Below, in pieces: positions 39,452-51,556 of a stretch of 64,000 bases of DNA. The DNA is from Ilex aquifolium (Eukaryota; Streptophyta; Magnoliopsida; Aquifoliales; Aquifoliaceae). Every line of letters starts with the position of its first letter. The stretch's first letter is position 1. Made by a program: the position numbers and the translations under genes. The stretch covers positions 31,083,135 to 31,147,134 of the forward strand of contig OX637405.1 of assembly GCA_951799425.1 (NCBI GenBank). The letters run 5' to 3'. Under the pieces are notes generated by a model. The model was not told where the DNA came from and made no database searches. It worked only from the letters and a program-made list of their open reading frames with translations.

Positions 39452-39979
39452 TGACAGACTCGGCCCAGACCAGACCCAGACCAGAAATGATAGGCCCAGA
39501 GCATGTTCAGATCACAGATGCAAACCAACAAAAACTCAGCACATCATCAACGCACGTGAGAATTTCCATCCGAGGAGAGGGAATCTGTAGGGCACATCGT
39601 CAATCTCGCGAGATCACCTCGTCTTTTACGAGATAAAATGAGTTTCAAGGAATCACCCCGTTGTCATCTCGCCCATTACGAGGATAAGACGAGCTTCACA
39701 AAATTAGTTGCGAGGAGGGTGCCTCAATCAGAGCCCCTCGGAACCAACTTCACTTGTCTATAAATTGTAAGCTCCACCTACACATGGAAGACATCACTCA
39801 CATTTGAACACTCTACACTCCTTGATCAATAAAAAACTCAGGCCACCATAGCCCTTCATAGTAGAGTATGTCACCCTGACCAAACCACTTAATTTGTGTT
39901 TACTTGTGTTGAGTCTCCTTCTTAATTACTGTATTAAATACTTGACAAGTGGTACATAAATACATTTTGTGTATCATCA
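39452..39979 (+). mobile_element. Solo LTR in the Mutator-like element
   Basis: Begins TGACAGACTCGGCCCAG and ends TTTGTGTATCATCA, flanked by a perfect 5-bp duplication GGTCA (39447-39451 and 39980-39984). It shares ends with the solo LTR at 28679-29309. Internal retrotransposon sequence is absent, as expected after recombination between two LTRs. Confidence 0.82.
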
Positions 39980-40327
39980 GGTCATAAAATAAAAACATAT
40001 TATAAATATTATAAAACATAATAATTTACAATGTTTTATAAATATTATAAAATATTATCAACTCACAATCCCACGATCTCAATTCACAATCTCATTACTT
40101 AATATTTTGAATGAAATAAAGTATTATCAGTTAAATGAAATCAAGGGGACATGAATGCAACTCTAATTTTCTCATAATGAAGGAAAAGGAAACATGATTA
40201 AGCCAAATTTCAGAGAGAGAGAGGACTTGCATACCCCAATTCGGCAGAGAGTTACATACAGAAGGAGAGAAATCGATTGGAGAAGTTTCTGTATGTGACA
40301 GAGAGTAACAGTGAGAATCTTCAATTG

Positions 40328-40329
<2 letters not shown>

Positions 40330-40368
<39 letters not shown>
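40330..40368. repeat. (GA)n microsatellite
   Basis: An almost uninterrupted GA dinucleotide run of roughly 38 bp, inside the Mutator-like element. Confidence 0.85.
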
Positions 40369-40370
<2 letters not shown>

Positions 40371-40439
40371 TTACACACTTATACTTAGTGTTACAGAAGC
40401 AAGGAGAAGGAACAAGAGGAAAGTTAGATCGATCGAGTT

Positions 40440-40758
40440 GAAGTGTTGAAGGCTTGAAGTTGATCGTTACTTGAGTCAGAGAGACTAACTGAGTGAGAGA
40501 GATCGAGCTTCGAGTAGAGGAGTAGTCGTTTAATGGTCCCTTCCCTAAGCTGCTGTTCATCCCCGAAATGGTCGCCTATTCGTCGCCTAAGTGGCCACTG
40601 AAGTGTTGAAGGCTTGAAGCTGTTCGTCACCTGAGTCAGAGTGACTAGCTGAATGAGAGAGATCAAGCTTTGACCAGAGGAGTAGTCGTTGAGTGGTCCC
40701 CTCCCTGAGCTATTGTTCGTGGTCGGAATAGTTGCTTGTTTGTAGCCTAAGTGGCGCC
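40440..40758 (+). repeat. 160-bp tandem duplication, two copies
   Basis: Copies start at 40440 and 40600 with GAAGTGTTGAAGGCTTGAAG (the first copy's leading G is at 40440) and both end near CCTAAGTGGC(GC)CACT. Divergence is scattered, so the duplication is not recent. No coding meaning is apparent. Confidence 0.8.
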
Positions 40759-41422
40759 ACTGAACTGAAGTGCGAAATGTGCATTGGTTTGCGATTAATT
40801 TAGGAGAAATGGCCCAAAAAGAGGATTATATATATAATAATTGAAATTCTAACTCTTTGGTTCACGGGTTTGATCTAAAATCGACTGATTTAGCGGTTTC
40901 CAGACGGTTCGATTCTTTATACGATCTAACTAGAGAACTGGACCGTTTTAGGTCTCGTTTTACGATTTAATTGGTCTGAACCGGTTCTGATAACACTACT
41001 CAAAAGGGTAGTCACTTTTTCCAATTTTGATTTTTTGGGATAAGTAATTTATCAAAACCTGAAAATTTTGTTGAACACATCTACACCTGAAAAATTTGTT
41101 GGGATTATATGATAAAGTTTTAATAAGACCAGTACAAGAAAGAATTGTGCAAATGAGACAACTTAAGGTCAAATCTGTAATTTAAGGACACGTACAGAAC
41201 GGGGTTGTTTTGGTAACTTCAGCTGACATACCAAGTTGGTCCTATTTTATTACCCTCACATGAACTTTCATTAGTTCATCTCCTTCCTTGCAAATGCCAA
41301 CTAACCATTCTCTCTCTCTCTCTCCATAGCATCGCCCACTGGAAAGATCAGCCATACCCTCAGCCACCTTTAAAGAAAGCTGGAAAGTGACTAACCCAAC
41401 TCCCCCCTCTCAACCTCTCTCT

Positions 41423-41433
41423 CAATATATATA
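41423..41433 (+). promoter_or_regulatory. TATA-like box of the PYL gene
   Basis: CAATATATATA at about 41423-41433 precedes a CT-rich leader and the ATG at 41514. A longer CT run lies further upstream near 41310-41325. The position suits a TATA box, but the run is simple-sequence and uncertain. Confidence 0.4.
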
Positions 41434-41513
41434 CACACATACAATCATCTGGTACCTGAGCCCCTTCAATTGCACTTTTCTCTCTACAGATCAGAATCAA
41501 AAACCATCGCAAA

Positions 41514-42176
41514 ATGCCTTCGGATCGGCCAAATTCATCTCTTTTACTTCACAGAATCAACAACCCAACAACCAATTCCACCGCCACCACCAACTGCAAA
41601 CAATCCCCACAACAGCAGTCCACCACCACCCTCCAACGACGGACACCACTACCGTGTGCCACCCCTGTGCCAGACTCCGTGGCACGCTACCATACCCACC
41701 CAGTGGGACCCAGCCAGTGCTGCTCCGCCGTGATCCAGCAAATCTCCGCCCCAGTCTCCAACGTTTGGTCCGTCGTGCGACGCTTCGACAATCCACAAGC
41801 CTACAAGCACTTCATCAAGAGCTGCCACGTGATTAACGGCGACGGTCATGTGGGCACCCTTCGTGAAGTCCACGTCGTCTCAGGCCTCCCTGCCGCCAAC
41901 AGCACTGAGCGCCTCGAAATCCTCGACGACGAGCGTCATGTAATCAGCTTCAGCGTCATCGGTGGGGACCACCGCCTCGCCAATTACCGGTCGGTCACCA
42001 CCCTCCACCCCACACCCGCCGGAAATGGGACAGTTGTAGTCGAGTCATACGTCGTTGACATACCGCCGGGCAATACTAAAGAAGAAACTATGGTGTTCGT
42101 TGACACCATTGTTCGATGCAACCTCCAATCACTTGCTCAGACTGCCGAGAACTTAGCCAGACGAAACTCTTCATGA
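41514..42176 (+). CDS. PYL: Abscisic acid receptor, PYL4/5/6 type
   Basis: PYL proteins bind abscisic acid in the cytosol and nucleus and then inhibit clade A PP2C phosphatases, releasing SnRK2 kinases. This intronless gene, as usual for the PYL4-6 group, encodes 220 residues. After a variable Thr/Gln/Pro-rich N-terminus (residues 1-60) comes the START-like fold. The gate loop SGLPA is at residues 123-127 and the latch HRL at 153-155. K102 in FIKSC is the expected carboxylate-binding lysine. E178 in VESYV and N204 in [10 protein letters not shown] are conserved pocket residues. All ligand-contact motifs are present, so the receptor should be active. The coding region is much more GC-rich than its surroundings. 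A TATA-like run lies about 90 bp upstream of the ATG. Placement within PYL4, 5 or 6 needs a tree. Confidence 0.95.
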   Translation: MPSDRPNSSLLLHRINNPTTNSTATTNCKQSPQQQSTTTLQRRTPLPCATPVPDSVARYHTHPVGPSQCCSAVIQQISAPVSNVWSVVRRFDNPQAYKHFIKSCHVINGDGHVGTLREVHVVSGLPAANSTERLEILDDERHVISFSVIGGDHRLANYRSVTTLHPTPAGNGTVVVESYVVDIPPGNTKEETMVFVDTIVRCNLQSLAQTAENLARRNSS

Positions 42177-44835
42177 ATACATATATATATGCCTATGCAG
42201 TTATGCACAGAACATGACAATCGGAGAGGAAACAATGAATCAACCGATTGATCTTTTGGTAACACGACGACTGTAACTAATACCTATAGTCCGTGATATG
42301 ATCATTTTGATGTTGGTTTTCATAGTTAAAATGCTTTTTTGATGGCTTGATCGTTTCGGGAAGATATTCTTGAAAACCTGAAGTTGCCTGAGATGTTCTT
42401 GACAGTGTTATCGTCACACCCAGTTAATGTTATGATCTTTATTGGTTCTTGTCCCTTTTGTTTTTGTCTGTGTGAAATAATAATAATAATACGGGCATGA
42501 AATTTGAATTCTATTAAGTTTAATCACGTCTTGTCCTTAAATTCATTTAAATATAGACGAGAATACTAATTTATGCGCATTTTGACTAATCATTTCTCCT
42601 GATCAAATTCATGCTGAAATTAGAGTATTATTGAGTGATAAATCCCATATGATCGGGTCTCAAGAATTTAAAACGTCTAGATTTACAGCTCGTCCCAATA
42701 TCACTTGAGTTACGTGTTGGGATCAATTTCATTGCTTTCTATTTGTCAATGGTGATGATACTTTGGTTCTAAGTGAATCCAATGGGATAATAACGTTTTG
42801 CTCAGAAAAGCTCAAATGTTAATGTCCAGAAAGAAAATTTAAGATATGTATGTGTTTGAGGAGGATGGTGAGGAACGAGAAAATTTAATGACATTTGAAT
42901 GATTTTTGTTACATGTTCAGTGTACGATCAAACATGTTTAGGGTTAGATTAATGTAAAGAAAGACAGTGTTTATATAAACAACGAATTCGAACGTCAGGT
43001 TACATATGAGTTCCACGTGAAATGGCCGACCTTTATTGCGCAAGTGGTTAAGACGGCTGTGGTTGTAACTTGCTAGACTTTGAATATAGTAATCGTTTCA
43101 TCTCGATTTTCCACAAAGATGATCGTCTTAGTTCAATGGATTCACTCAATGGTGATTAATAAATCTTGTGTTTGTTCTTTGTTAATTTGTTTAAGTAGTA
43201 CATAACTGGACCATGATAGCAAATAACCTCGCAAAATTACTTGAAAAACAATGGAAAAGCATGGAATCTTCGACCTGCTTCCATGGGACAACTTCGTTTA
43301 TGTTAAGGTTTCTTTTTCCACTGTCAAAGTTTCATGATTAAAAATAGCAGCACTCGTGTTTTGCAAACTAGGGTTTTCTTCTTAGTGCATCGTCCTGTCC
43401 AGATAATTAAAAAAAAAGTATTGATTTTCATAAGATTAGTTCTTTCCTACTACACTACTGCATGGTTCTGATCTCATGTCTGCACTCATATATATCGGTA
43501 AGAAAGAGAATTGAGGGCGAGGGATGCAGTTCAAAACTTGGGGGTTTAGTTCAAATGGTTATCAACGATTGCTGCAAATTTGTTCGTTAGTGTTATTAAT
43601 GAAATTTTATACAATTGGGTGCATTAGACTGTTTTATTTGATAATTATGTTGTAATTGGACGAACTGTAAACTTAGACGTTATGAATTCGAGTCTTGATA
43701 ATCTTTTAGGATCAAATCATGAGGGATTTATCTCTTATAAATACCCTAATTTTAGCATTGATGACCTACCTTTGATCGGACAGGAAAGAAGATTAGTTAA
43801 AGTACGCATAAGCTGGGTTAGACACCCATGAACAAAAAAAAAAAAAAAAAAAAAATACTTCTGTTGTGCATTGTAAAAGTCCTTGAATAGATTAATTATA
43901 ATTGATCTGGTTTTGCAGCTTCTTTTTTTTTTTTTTTTGTCGTCTGGTTGTATCATGTTGCATCAAAATTTGTTATTCCTCAATTATTTAATTTTTGTCT
44001 ATGTATAAATTGTAAATTAAGTCGTATTTAGTGAGCTAATATCGTACTTAGCTTGACTCATATCGACCCAATTATTAATGAGTCTAACAGATTTATCCGT
44101 TTATCACCTGAACTGCTTGATTTTATGTCTAATTTATAGATCATGTCTAAAATTAGTAAGTCTCCATATATCAAACCCTATGTATGCTTTATTATAATAA
44201 AACTCTCATGCATTGAATTATCTTTTTTATTTTTATAAATATTTATAAAGTTTTTCAGCTAACCAAGGATGGATATATTTGTTTTTGGTTAAATTTAGAT
44301 TAAACTAGTTGAGGAATTCATGGGGCCCGGCAAGGGAAGAGGTGAAGCATGTTGCATCAAAATACTAATTATGTGAAGGGAATCAACAGCTACTCTGCAA
44401 CTTGGACTTTTGATATTGCACCAACTAGATGTTAAAGAAAATTGCAAGTTGCAACCTTTGTTTTTATGCTCTCTCTCTCTCTCTCTCTTGAATAAAGAAT
44501 TATGCAAGTTGCACTTTCTTCATCTAGCTATCTGTGTTGTTGTTTTGTTGAATGGGTAGAAGCAGACGGTTTGGATGCAAGTTGGGGTGGCAAGTGGGCA
44601 AATATATAGTGTCTTTTTAAAGATCCCGTGTGTCTCTTGTCTACTTAAGAATGCGTTCACTCCAACCCCATCCTCTCTTCTCTGCTTCAGCCCTTCTTGT
44701 CTTTTGGGTGTGCTTTAATTATTATAGATGATGGTGTCTCTCTTCTTTACCTTCCGTTTGAATTGAGCTCACAATACCTGCACAGCCCACAAATCAGCCA
44801 AAACTCAACTGTAATGAATAACCTTTAAACCACCC
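42177..44835. other. Intergenic DNA with two family 2 SINEs
   Basis: PYL 3' UTR, then AT-rich DNA. Family 2 SINEs lie at about 42555-42718 (minus) and 43655-43853 (plus; B-box-like GAATTCGAGTCTTG, A tail at 43833-43855). A (CT)n tract lies near 44470. No gene is visible. Confidence 0.5.
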
Positions 44836-44844
44836 ATTGCTATT

Positions 44845-45640
44845 ACAAAGAATGTAATGGTATTTAGATTTAAAAATTTGATCTTATTTATTGGTGTAAT
44901 TCACTATGAACTCTAGATTGATCGTGGATCTCATCGAACATTGAAACTTGCTCTTCATCCAATAGTTCTGATGATGTATAAAATAGTCTTGTGCAAGATC
45001 AACAGTCGAATGTGTGATAATGTATAATTAATGGACAATAAATAAGCAATTAATAACAGTATTGTAAATATTGAGTCAACACACAGATATATAGTAGTTC
45101 GGTCTGGGTGACTTACTCCACTCTGGGAAACGACAATGGTGGCCGGGGGGTTTTTATTGATGAAGTAAGGTGGACGGGGGTGAGAGCAATGGTTAGTTCC
45201 GGGAGAGATACAATAGCTAGGAGAGAGAAAGTGTATAGAGAGGTGTAGAGGCAAAGCTCAATGTGTAGTGAGATGCCCCTCTCAATGGAGAGAGCTTACA
45301 ATTTATAGGCATGGTGAGACGGTGACGTGAGTGTGAGGGTACTAATTCTTCGGAGAGGATAGTTACAAAAGGTAAGTACAATTAAGATAGCCTTGATCTT
45401 CGAGAGTGGATATCCCGATAATCTCTCTCCCACGTGCTCTTATTTTCCTGGGCTCCTTGAATCTTGGACTGGGTCGGATTGACGAACTGAGCTTGACTTG
45501 CATTTCTAGTGGATCTGGGCTTGCTTGATTTATTGGGTCTGGCCCAATTAGATCTGGGTTCATCAGGTTCCAATGAAATCCACATCATTATGTCAACAAA
45601 TAAGGTCAAATTTTTAGGTCTGAATATCATTGCTCTAGAA
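44845..45640. mobile_element. GAGCAATG-type MITE interrupted by a solo LTR
   Basis: GTAATGGTATTTAGATT near 44848 and the inverse of GAGCAATGATATTCAGAC near 45625-45640 are its ends. ACAAAGAAT and AGAAAGAAT outside form a near-matching 9-bp duplication. The element resembles the clean 181-bp copy at 61652-61832, whose uninterrupted AATGGTTCCAATGAAGCC matches the two sides of the LTR insertion here. A third, partial copy lies at about 45667-45805. Confidence 0.6.
44969..45565 (-). mobile_element. Solo LTR in the MITE (minus orientation)
   Basis: On + it runs from TGATGATGTATAAAATAG to GATCTGGGTTCATCA. Read on the minus strand it begins TGATGAACCCAGATC and ends TATACATCATCA, like the LTRs at 28679 and 39452. 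Flanks AGTTC and GGTTC form a near-perfect 5-bp duplication. Confidence 0.7.
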
Positions 45641-45809
45641 AGAATTAACTAGTTTTAATACTATCAACTAATGTTATTGAAATCTTAAAAATTGATCTAA
45701 TTTGTTGATTTAATAATGTGACAATGACATGGTCTAATAGTGTTGTTGTTAACAAATTATGTTAGCAAATTAAATCAAATTTTAGGTCCAAATACCATTA
45801 CATTTTATT

Positions 45810-48040
45810 TAACTAGCACTGCATGATGTGCGTTGCACGTGAACATATTTAAATAATAATTTTTTATAAAAATTAAATTGTAATTAAATTGAACACTAAA
45901 TTAGATGTCAAATAATTAATTTTTATTTTAATTATTGCTAAATCTAATTATTGATCTATTCTGTCCTTCTTGGAATACCTAATCTGTCATTTTTTAAAAT
46001 CTCTCCGACCCCTTTGAAAATTTCCTTTGTTGTTTATAGTGAAGCTTAAAAATTATTATTATTGAGTATTTGCATATCTAATTATATTATAGATTTATTA
46101 TATTTTATTAACAAAGAAATTGATTAGATTGAAATACTATTATTTGTATTAATATTATTATATTGTTTAATACCCAAAAATCAATCAAGTATGAAATATA
46201 TTTGACCTTAGAATCTAATCTGATTAAGTGAATAGTTAGAGACCTAATCTTGTCTGATAAAAATAGTTTTGGTTCAAATGAAATTTGTAAGTTAATAGGA
46301 GATGGAAGGAAAAAGAATGATATTAAAAAGAAGTAAGAACATGTGGGGGGTATAATTGATTTTATAGTAATAAATAGAGATAAAATAGAAAATCAAAAGT
46401 TTTTCACATATGTTGACATTTATGAGTAGTATAGATATATAACAAGTCGTTCATAGAGATAAGAGGATTAATTTTGTTACATTGAATATATGTTGGGTCT
46501 TAAAATTACATTTCAAGTGTAACGTGGCCAAATTCCACCTCTTTTTATGTTCTTTTTTTTTGGTTTAATGATCAAGAGTGTTCGGGTCAACTTATACACA
46601 CTTCGATTAATCTTCTCTCCAGTCTAGTCAAAAACAGACCATCTATATCTGGACTAGTGTATTTATGAGAGATAAATTCCTCATGACCTAACTAAAATGA
46701 GTTATCAATATTCGAATTCAAAATGTTTGAATTTAAAATAAGATTATTTATGAATTTTCAGACCCAATTTCCATTAAGATTTTTCGTAGATGTTTCTGTT
46801 TTCTAGAGTTTGACCGTAGGGTTTATTAAACGCGATCCGGCCTGACTGGTCAACTCGGTGACCCACTGCCTAGATAGGGTTGGGTGGACATTTAGATTAT
46901 TTTTGCAAGTTGCAACAAACCCAAACCCACCAAGTCCTAAATGACCTAGCCGATTGAATCAGGACCCTTTAAGCTGGTGGGGGGACCCATTGAACTGGTA
47001 AAAATATTAAAATTCAAGAATTATAGTTTTACCTTAATAAATTGTCTCCTCTGCATTTTGGACATGTTTACATGTGTTTTTGAGTAATTTTATGTTGCTT
47101 AATTTACTGATCTAGTTTGTCGATTTAATCAATTATTGCAGTTAGATTGACAATAGACTTAAATATTAGTTTTTTTTTTTTTTTTTTGTGGGGGTGGGGT
47201 GTTTTTTTTGGGGCGAGGACGGGGAAGAGTACAAATTTGTTTTTTTTTGCTAGTGGAAAAAATGTTGCGAGGGGACGATCAATGTGAAAACCCTGTCTAG
47301 ACGTGACCATAGTAACCCTACCCCGCTGTGGGACTCCTCTGGAGTTCTAGATGGTTGGCTCTCCGACGCTCCCTAAGGATAACTAGAGCCATAGTTTGAC
47401 TCCAGCCCCACCAAGAAGTAAATCATTAGTTTTCTCTCCATGAATCAAATTTGAGTGATTATTACCAAGACAAAGACTATCCTCACAAGGTGTTATCTTG
47501 CCACTACACAACCGAGAAATGAAAACAAAAAGAAAGTTTGACACAGAATGCGAATAGAAGTTAGTTCTATTGCTTTAATTAAGGGACCATGCATGTAAAG
47601 TGGTGGGCATGCACTTGAGGGGGATGGCTTCGAGTCCTGGACAAGAATAAGCAGAAGAAACCAGAGCCCAACAGCTTTCATACATATTCTTCTCTTTCTC
47701 GTCTCAATCTATGTAGACATGTAACCATGTATCCATCACGTGGGCAATGACCTTTCATTCGTCTATTTGAAGGTAAAACATCCATCCATCAACGTATATG
47801 GGCCAGCAGGGCCACCTGAACTATGAATATTCGGCTTTCACCATGTATTTATAAGCTAGTCATTTTCATTGCTTTAATGGCGGCCGTGGGTGTGAATATT
47901 TGGTATGTGTTGCTATCGTTCTTTGTTTTAGAATCACGTGGTGTAAGAAAATATTATGAAGATTTAATTTAGGAACTTAATTGAATACAATCATTAAGTT
48001 AAAATTCATAATTAATTCAACGATTGTATTGAATTCAGTG
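45810..48040. other. Intergenic DNA, AT-rich, with retroposon fragments
   Basis: A minus-strand family 2 SINE lies at about 46550-46745. A fragment at 46800-47000 (GATCCGGCCTGACTGGTCAA) resembles the Mutator-like element at 63015. A T run at 47169-47186 starts a further minus-strand retroposon-like stretch to about 47420. No gene is supported. Confidence 0.45.
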
Positions 48041-48044
48041 ATAA

Positions 48045-48283
48045 TTTTTTTTTTTTTTTTTTTTGCTTGTGAAAAAAGGGGTGGGGGTAAATGAGAACTC
48101 CCATAGATTACCTCGATAAATCTTTTCTGGTGGGATTATGAGGCCCTGATCACGCCTCTTACTCCTCTCAAAAATGAACTTAACTAAATTAGTATAACGG
48201 TCAACCACCGAGCTCAATGTAAATTTCGAGACTCGAACCTCAATCTCAAGCGGAGAAGTTCGACAAATTCTCCAGGTGGTTAG
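48045..48283 (-). repeat. tRNA-derived SINE, family 1 (copy c)
   Basis: The T run at 48045-48064 is the A tail of a minus-strand SINE whose B box (GAGGTTCGAGTCTCG) and GAGCTCGGTGGTTGACCG body match copies at 560 and 37607. No clear target duplication. Confidence 0.65.
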
Positions 48284-48383
48284 TTTTTGGTACTATACCA
48301 AAGTCTGCAAACAAGAGAATATCTAAAGGAAAAAGAATGAGAATATTGACTGAGCATACTTTGAACGACAAACAGTAAATATC

Positions 48384-48558
48384 TTTTTTTTGGTCCAGCC
48401 TACCGGTATCCGAACCCACTGGGCCGACTAATCCGGTATCGGAGCGGGTCCTGGGGTTAAGGTTTTAAACTCCTCCCAACGGGCTTGCGGGGGATCGAAC
48501 CGTAGTCCTCCCTACCAAAGTCTAGCCCCTGGCACCACTAGACCAAGACACCGTTGGT
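48384..48558 (-). repeat. tRNA-derived SINE, family 3, intact
   Basis: A 175-bp SINE on the minus strand: A-box-like TGGTCTAGTGGTGCC, B-box-like GGTTCGATCC, short A tail (T run at 48384). A perfect 17-bp duplication GACAAACAGTAAATATC flanks it (48367-48383 and 48559-48575). The sequence is distinct from the other two families. Confidence 0.88.
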
Positions 48559-48579
48559 GACAAACAGTAAATATCATCA

Positions 48580-50980
48580 TGCCCATGCATTGCCTAGAAA
48601 GCCAAAAATGCAGTGACTTGACTGTTTTTCACTCTTAAGGCCCACACCTTGCTAGGCCCGCCATGGAGACACCCGAAGGGCCGGCCATATGTGATCAGAG
48701 CTGTCCACTAGCCAACAAAATTGGGTCAGATCAGACCAATCCAGTTGAAAAAAATAACCGACCAAGGGCTTCTCCAATGCCCACTCAAAACTCAGATTTA
48801 AATTTGAATAAAATATGAGTAAAATGCATATTTTAATATGAACCTCTCCAATGGATAAAATTAAATTTGTACTCAAATATTTTTAAAAAATAAAGAAATT
48901 TGGAGGCCAGTGCCTAGGCTCAATAGGATTAAAAAAAAAAAACTCACTCGTTATTAAAAAGTCAAAGTAATGAACATAATTAACGCATTTTACAATTGTA
49001 AAAATAACGATAAAGCTATCATCTAATTTAAACACCTATTCTAAAAAACAATGTCATCGGAATGTATATTTTTCTCCATAAACACAAATCGTAAGATAAA
49101 TACACTAAAAAAAAAACGGTACGCAACTACATATATATACACACATTCGAGCTAAAAAATAACAAGTATGCAGTATAAAAATAAAAAATAACAGATACGC
49201 AATAAAAAATAATAGATACACAATACAAAAATAATAGGTACGCTATAATAGTCAGACGGGTACACAAAAATACAGATCGCCAGACATGTACATTAAAGCA
49301 CACATCGTTAATGTACATTCTTCTCTATAAACACAGATCGTCAGACAAGTATACTAAAACACAGATCGTCAAACGTCATCATAATGTCTAAATAACTTAG
49401 TTCACGAGTTTGAATTAAAACTGATAGACAATATCGCAAAAATCTCAATAAAAAAACGCAAAAAGAAGAAGAAGAAAGTAACTATATTTTAGATTGAAAT
49501 CATGTGATGAGAGTAAAATAGGTAATGAAAATCTATAACTAACCAATCCCTTAACATTCTCGCCAATACAAAGACCGCATTCAAATTTTTTTAAAAACCA
49601 AAAGAACTTTTTTTATACTAAAAATTCGATAGAATTAAAATTAATTTATACACCAAAGAGGCCCTAGCCTAATTAACAATAAAAAATTCTTATATCATCT
49701 CCAAAACTCATTTCTTTTAAAAAATTCTCTAAACATTTTTCTCTCTTCAAAGCCACACCCACTACTACAGACTTTTTTCCCTCTTCAAATTTCTGTTGAC
49801 CGTATGGTATTCCAAATATAGTAAAATCATTTATTGAACTTTCTGATTTGAAACATGTAATGTATAATAAAACAGTAGCAATCAAATCTTTCAACAGTTA
49901 CACAGAAACAGTGTTAAATGAAAGAGTTATATAAAAGAGTTACACGTAACTATTTGTATAACCAATATAAAAACTAACCCGATTGCAGAACAGAAACTGT
50001 TATTGAATCTTTAGATAGATCAAGGCTAGTGTTTGACACTATGTCCTTAAGACATATTTCGCCCCCACACACGGTGCTTATGGATTATCGAGCGCCTGCC
50101 TCCCAGGATATAATGATCTTTACACAGATAGAAGTAGCACTCCAATCTATCTGTTCAGCGAATCAAACTTGTGTTGTGTACTGTCCAAATGCACTGCCTT
50201 AATGTCTTAATGTAATGCACAACAATCTGCCTTGATGAATAACCGAATGAAATTACTGAATGGTAATGAATCTGGGGTAGTTATTGACTCTTTGGTGACT
50301 TTCCGGACAGTCACCACACTAAAAGACGCAACATATGAAAACAAATACAACAGCCAGTAGACACCTTGAAAAAACTGTTCGGTCATGAACAGTCACAGTT
50401 TAATTTCGGAATAAATCCGAACCAGTGTGATCCACGGGTACAATTTCGGTTAAGAAATTATTGCCCATTTATTTAAATGATTTTTCTCCAAAAATATAGG
50501 GCTTGACCCACACCCGAGCCCGGCCAGGTCGTGGCGAGGCGAGGCGGGTGGCGAGGTCAAATTGAAGGCATGTAGGTGCTTGCTCCACTCATAAAACTAT
50601 GGTACCCCTTGGGGCCCAACCCATGGAGCAAACTTGACCTATATATGCCCATGTTGGATCTCTTCCTCAACCAATGTGGGATTGATGTCACATCCCACAT
50701 TGTACTTTCCTTTATTTCCATATTTCAAGAGGGTCACTTTGGAGCCTATTTTTTCTTCATTTCTTACTCGATTTGAGCAAATGAATATACTACATTATTC
50801 TCCTCACGGAGTAGAATATGAACCCACAAAATTTTATTCAAAATAATAATCGGGTCCCACTTTAATTTAGGCTCAAAGTCGACCAAAATTCAGTTTTTTA
50901 TTGTTAAAAATCTGATTTGGTCCAACAATTTCTCCAAGGTCTGTATAAAGAATTCTATTTGATTGATAATAATGTTATGA
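48580..50980. other. Intergenic DNA, possibly an old LTR at 50030-50930
   Basis: A foldback with CTCCAATG-type ends lies around 48772-48860. The stretch 50030-50930 has LTR-like composition: TGTTTGACACTATG near its start, TATA-like CTATATATGCCC at about 50639 and AACA near the end. No convincing target duplication was found. No gene is visible. Confidence 0.35.
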
Positions 50981-50982
50981 AT

Positions 50983-51292
50983 GGAGTGAAGAATGGGGCA
51001 TCAATGGCTAGGGATCAAAATTGCTTAAATGACACAGAAGCAATTTCCAAAGGGAGACATTGGGGGAAGGGATCAGATCCTCAGGATTCGACCAAGGCTC
51101 AGAAGACCTCTAGGACAAACAAGATGCTAGAGTGCTATCCAAATGCTAACCATAACAAAGCTTTCACAATACCAAAAGGATGCCCATCCATTCATTTACA
51201 AAAAGCAGTGGTGACCTCTAACTAAAAAGTTGTTGTCAAACACCTTTAAGCTCTGCACAATGTATACATTGGTGCTATGGTCTAGGGTTCAT
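50983..51292 (+). pseudogene. Decayed fragment of a TBL gene (last exon)
   Basis: The sequence parallels the last exon of the TBL gene at 57098-57449. Matching pieces are GGGATCAAAATTGCTTAAATG with the DQNCYNET segment, CATCCATTCATTTACAAAAA with HPSIYKK, and ACATTGGTGC with the HWC segment. Stops (for example after the VVTSN segment) and indels break it, and the DxxH motif is lost. Earlier exons are not recognisable upstream. It lies 6 kb upstream of the intact gene on the same strand. Confidence 0.75.
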
Positions 51293-51556
51293 GGTCAATA
51301 TTTGTGAAGCTTATAACAAACTTTTAGCTAAGAATATAATGTTCACAGGGAGTCTCAAAGGAACTAGCTTCTGGGAATTATTTAAATTAATCGAAATGAA
51401 GTGTTCTTTCGAGTTCAAAACTTATTTCTTGCCATAAACGAATTTTTTTTTCTGCGTTTAGTCACGTAGTTTATAAATCGAGAAATAAGTCCAAGATATG
51501 GTGTATATTTCCACCACTTTTTAAGTATAAATCGAGAAATGGTGTATATTTCCACG

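Larger units (their letters stand above)
39357..40998. mobile_element. Mutator-like element with nested solo LTR
   Basis: Begins AATGTTATCATAATTGG and ends with the inverse CCGGTTCTGATAACACTA. Nine-base duplications differing at one position flank it: CTCAAAAGC at 39348-39356 and CTCAAAAGG at 40999-41007. Without the nested solo LTR it is about 1.1 kb and encodes no transposase. It contains a 160-bp tandem duplication and a (GA)n tract. Confidence 0.75.

Noticed and set aside
50030-50930. Solo LTR
   Set aside because: LTR-like composition and a TATA box, but no target duplication and no firm ends; kept only as a possibility in the region note.
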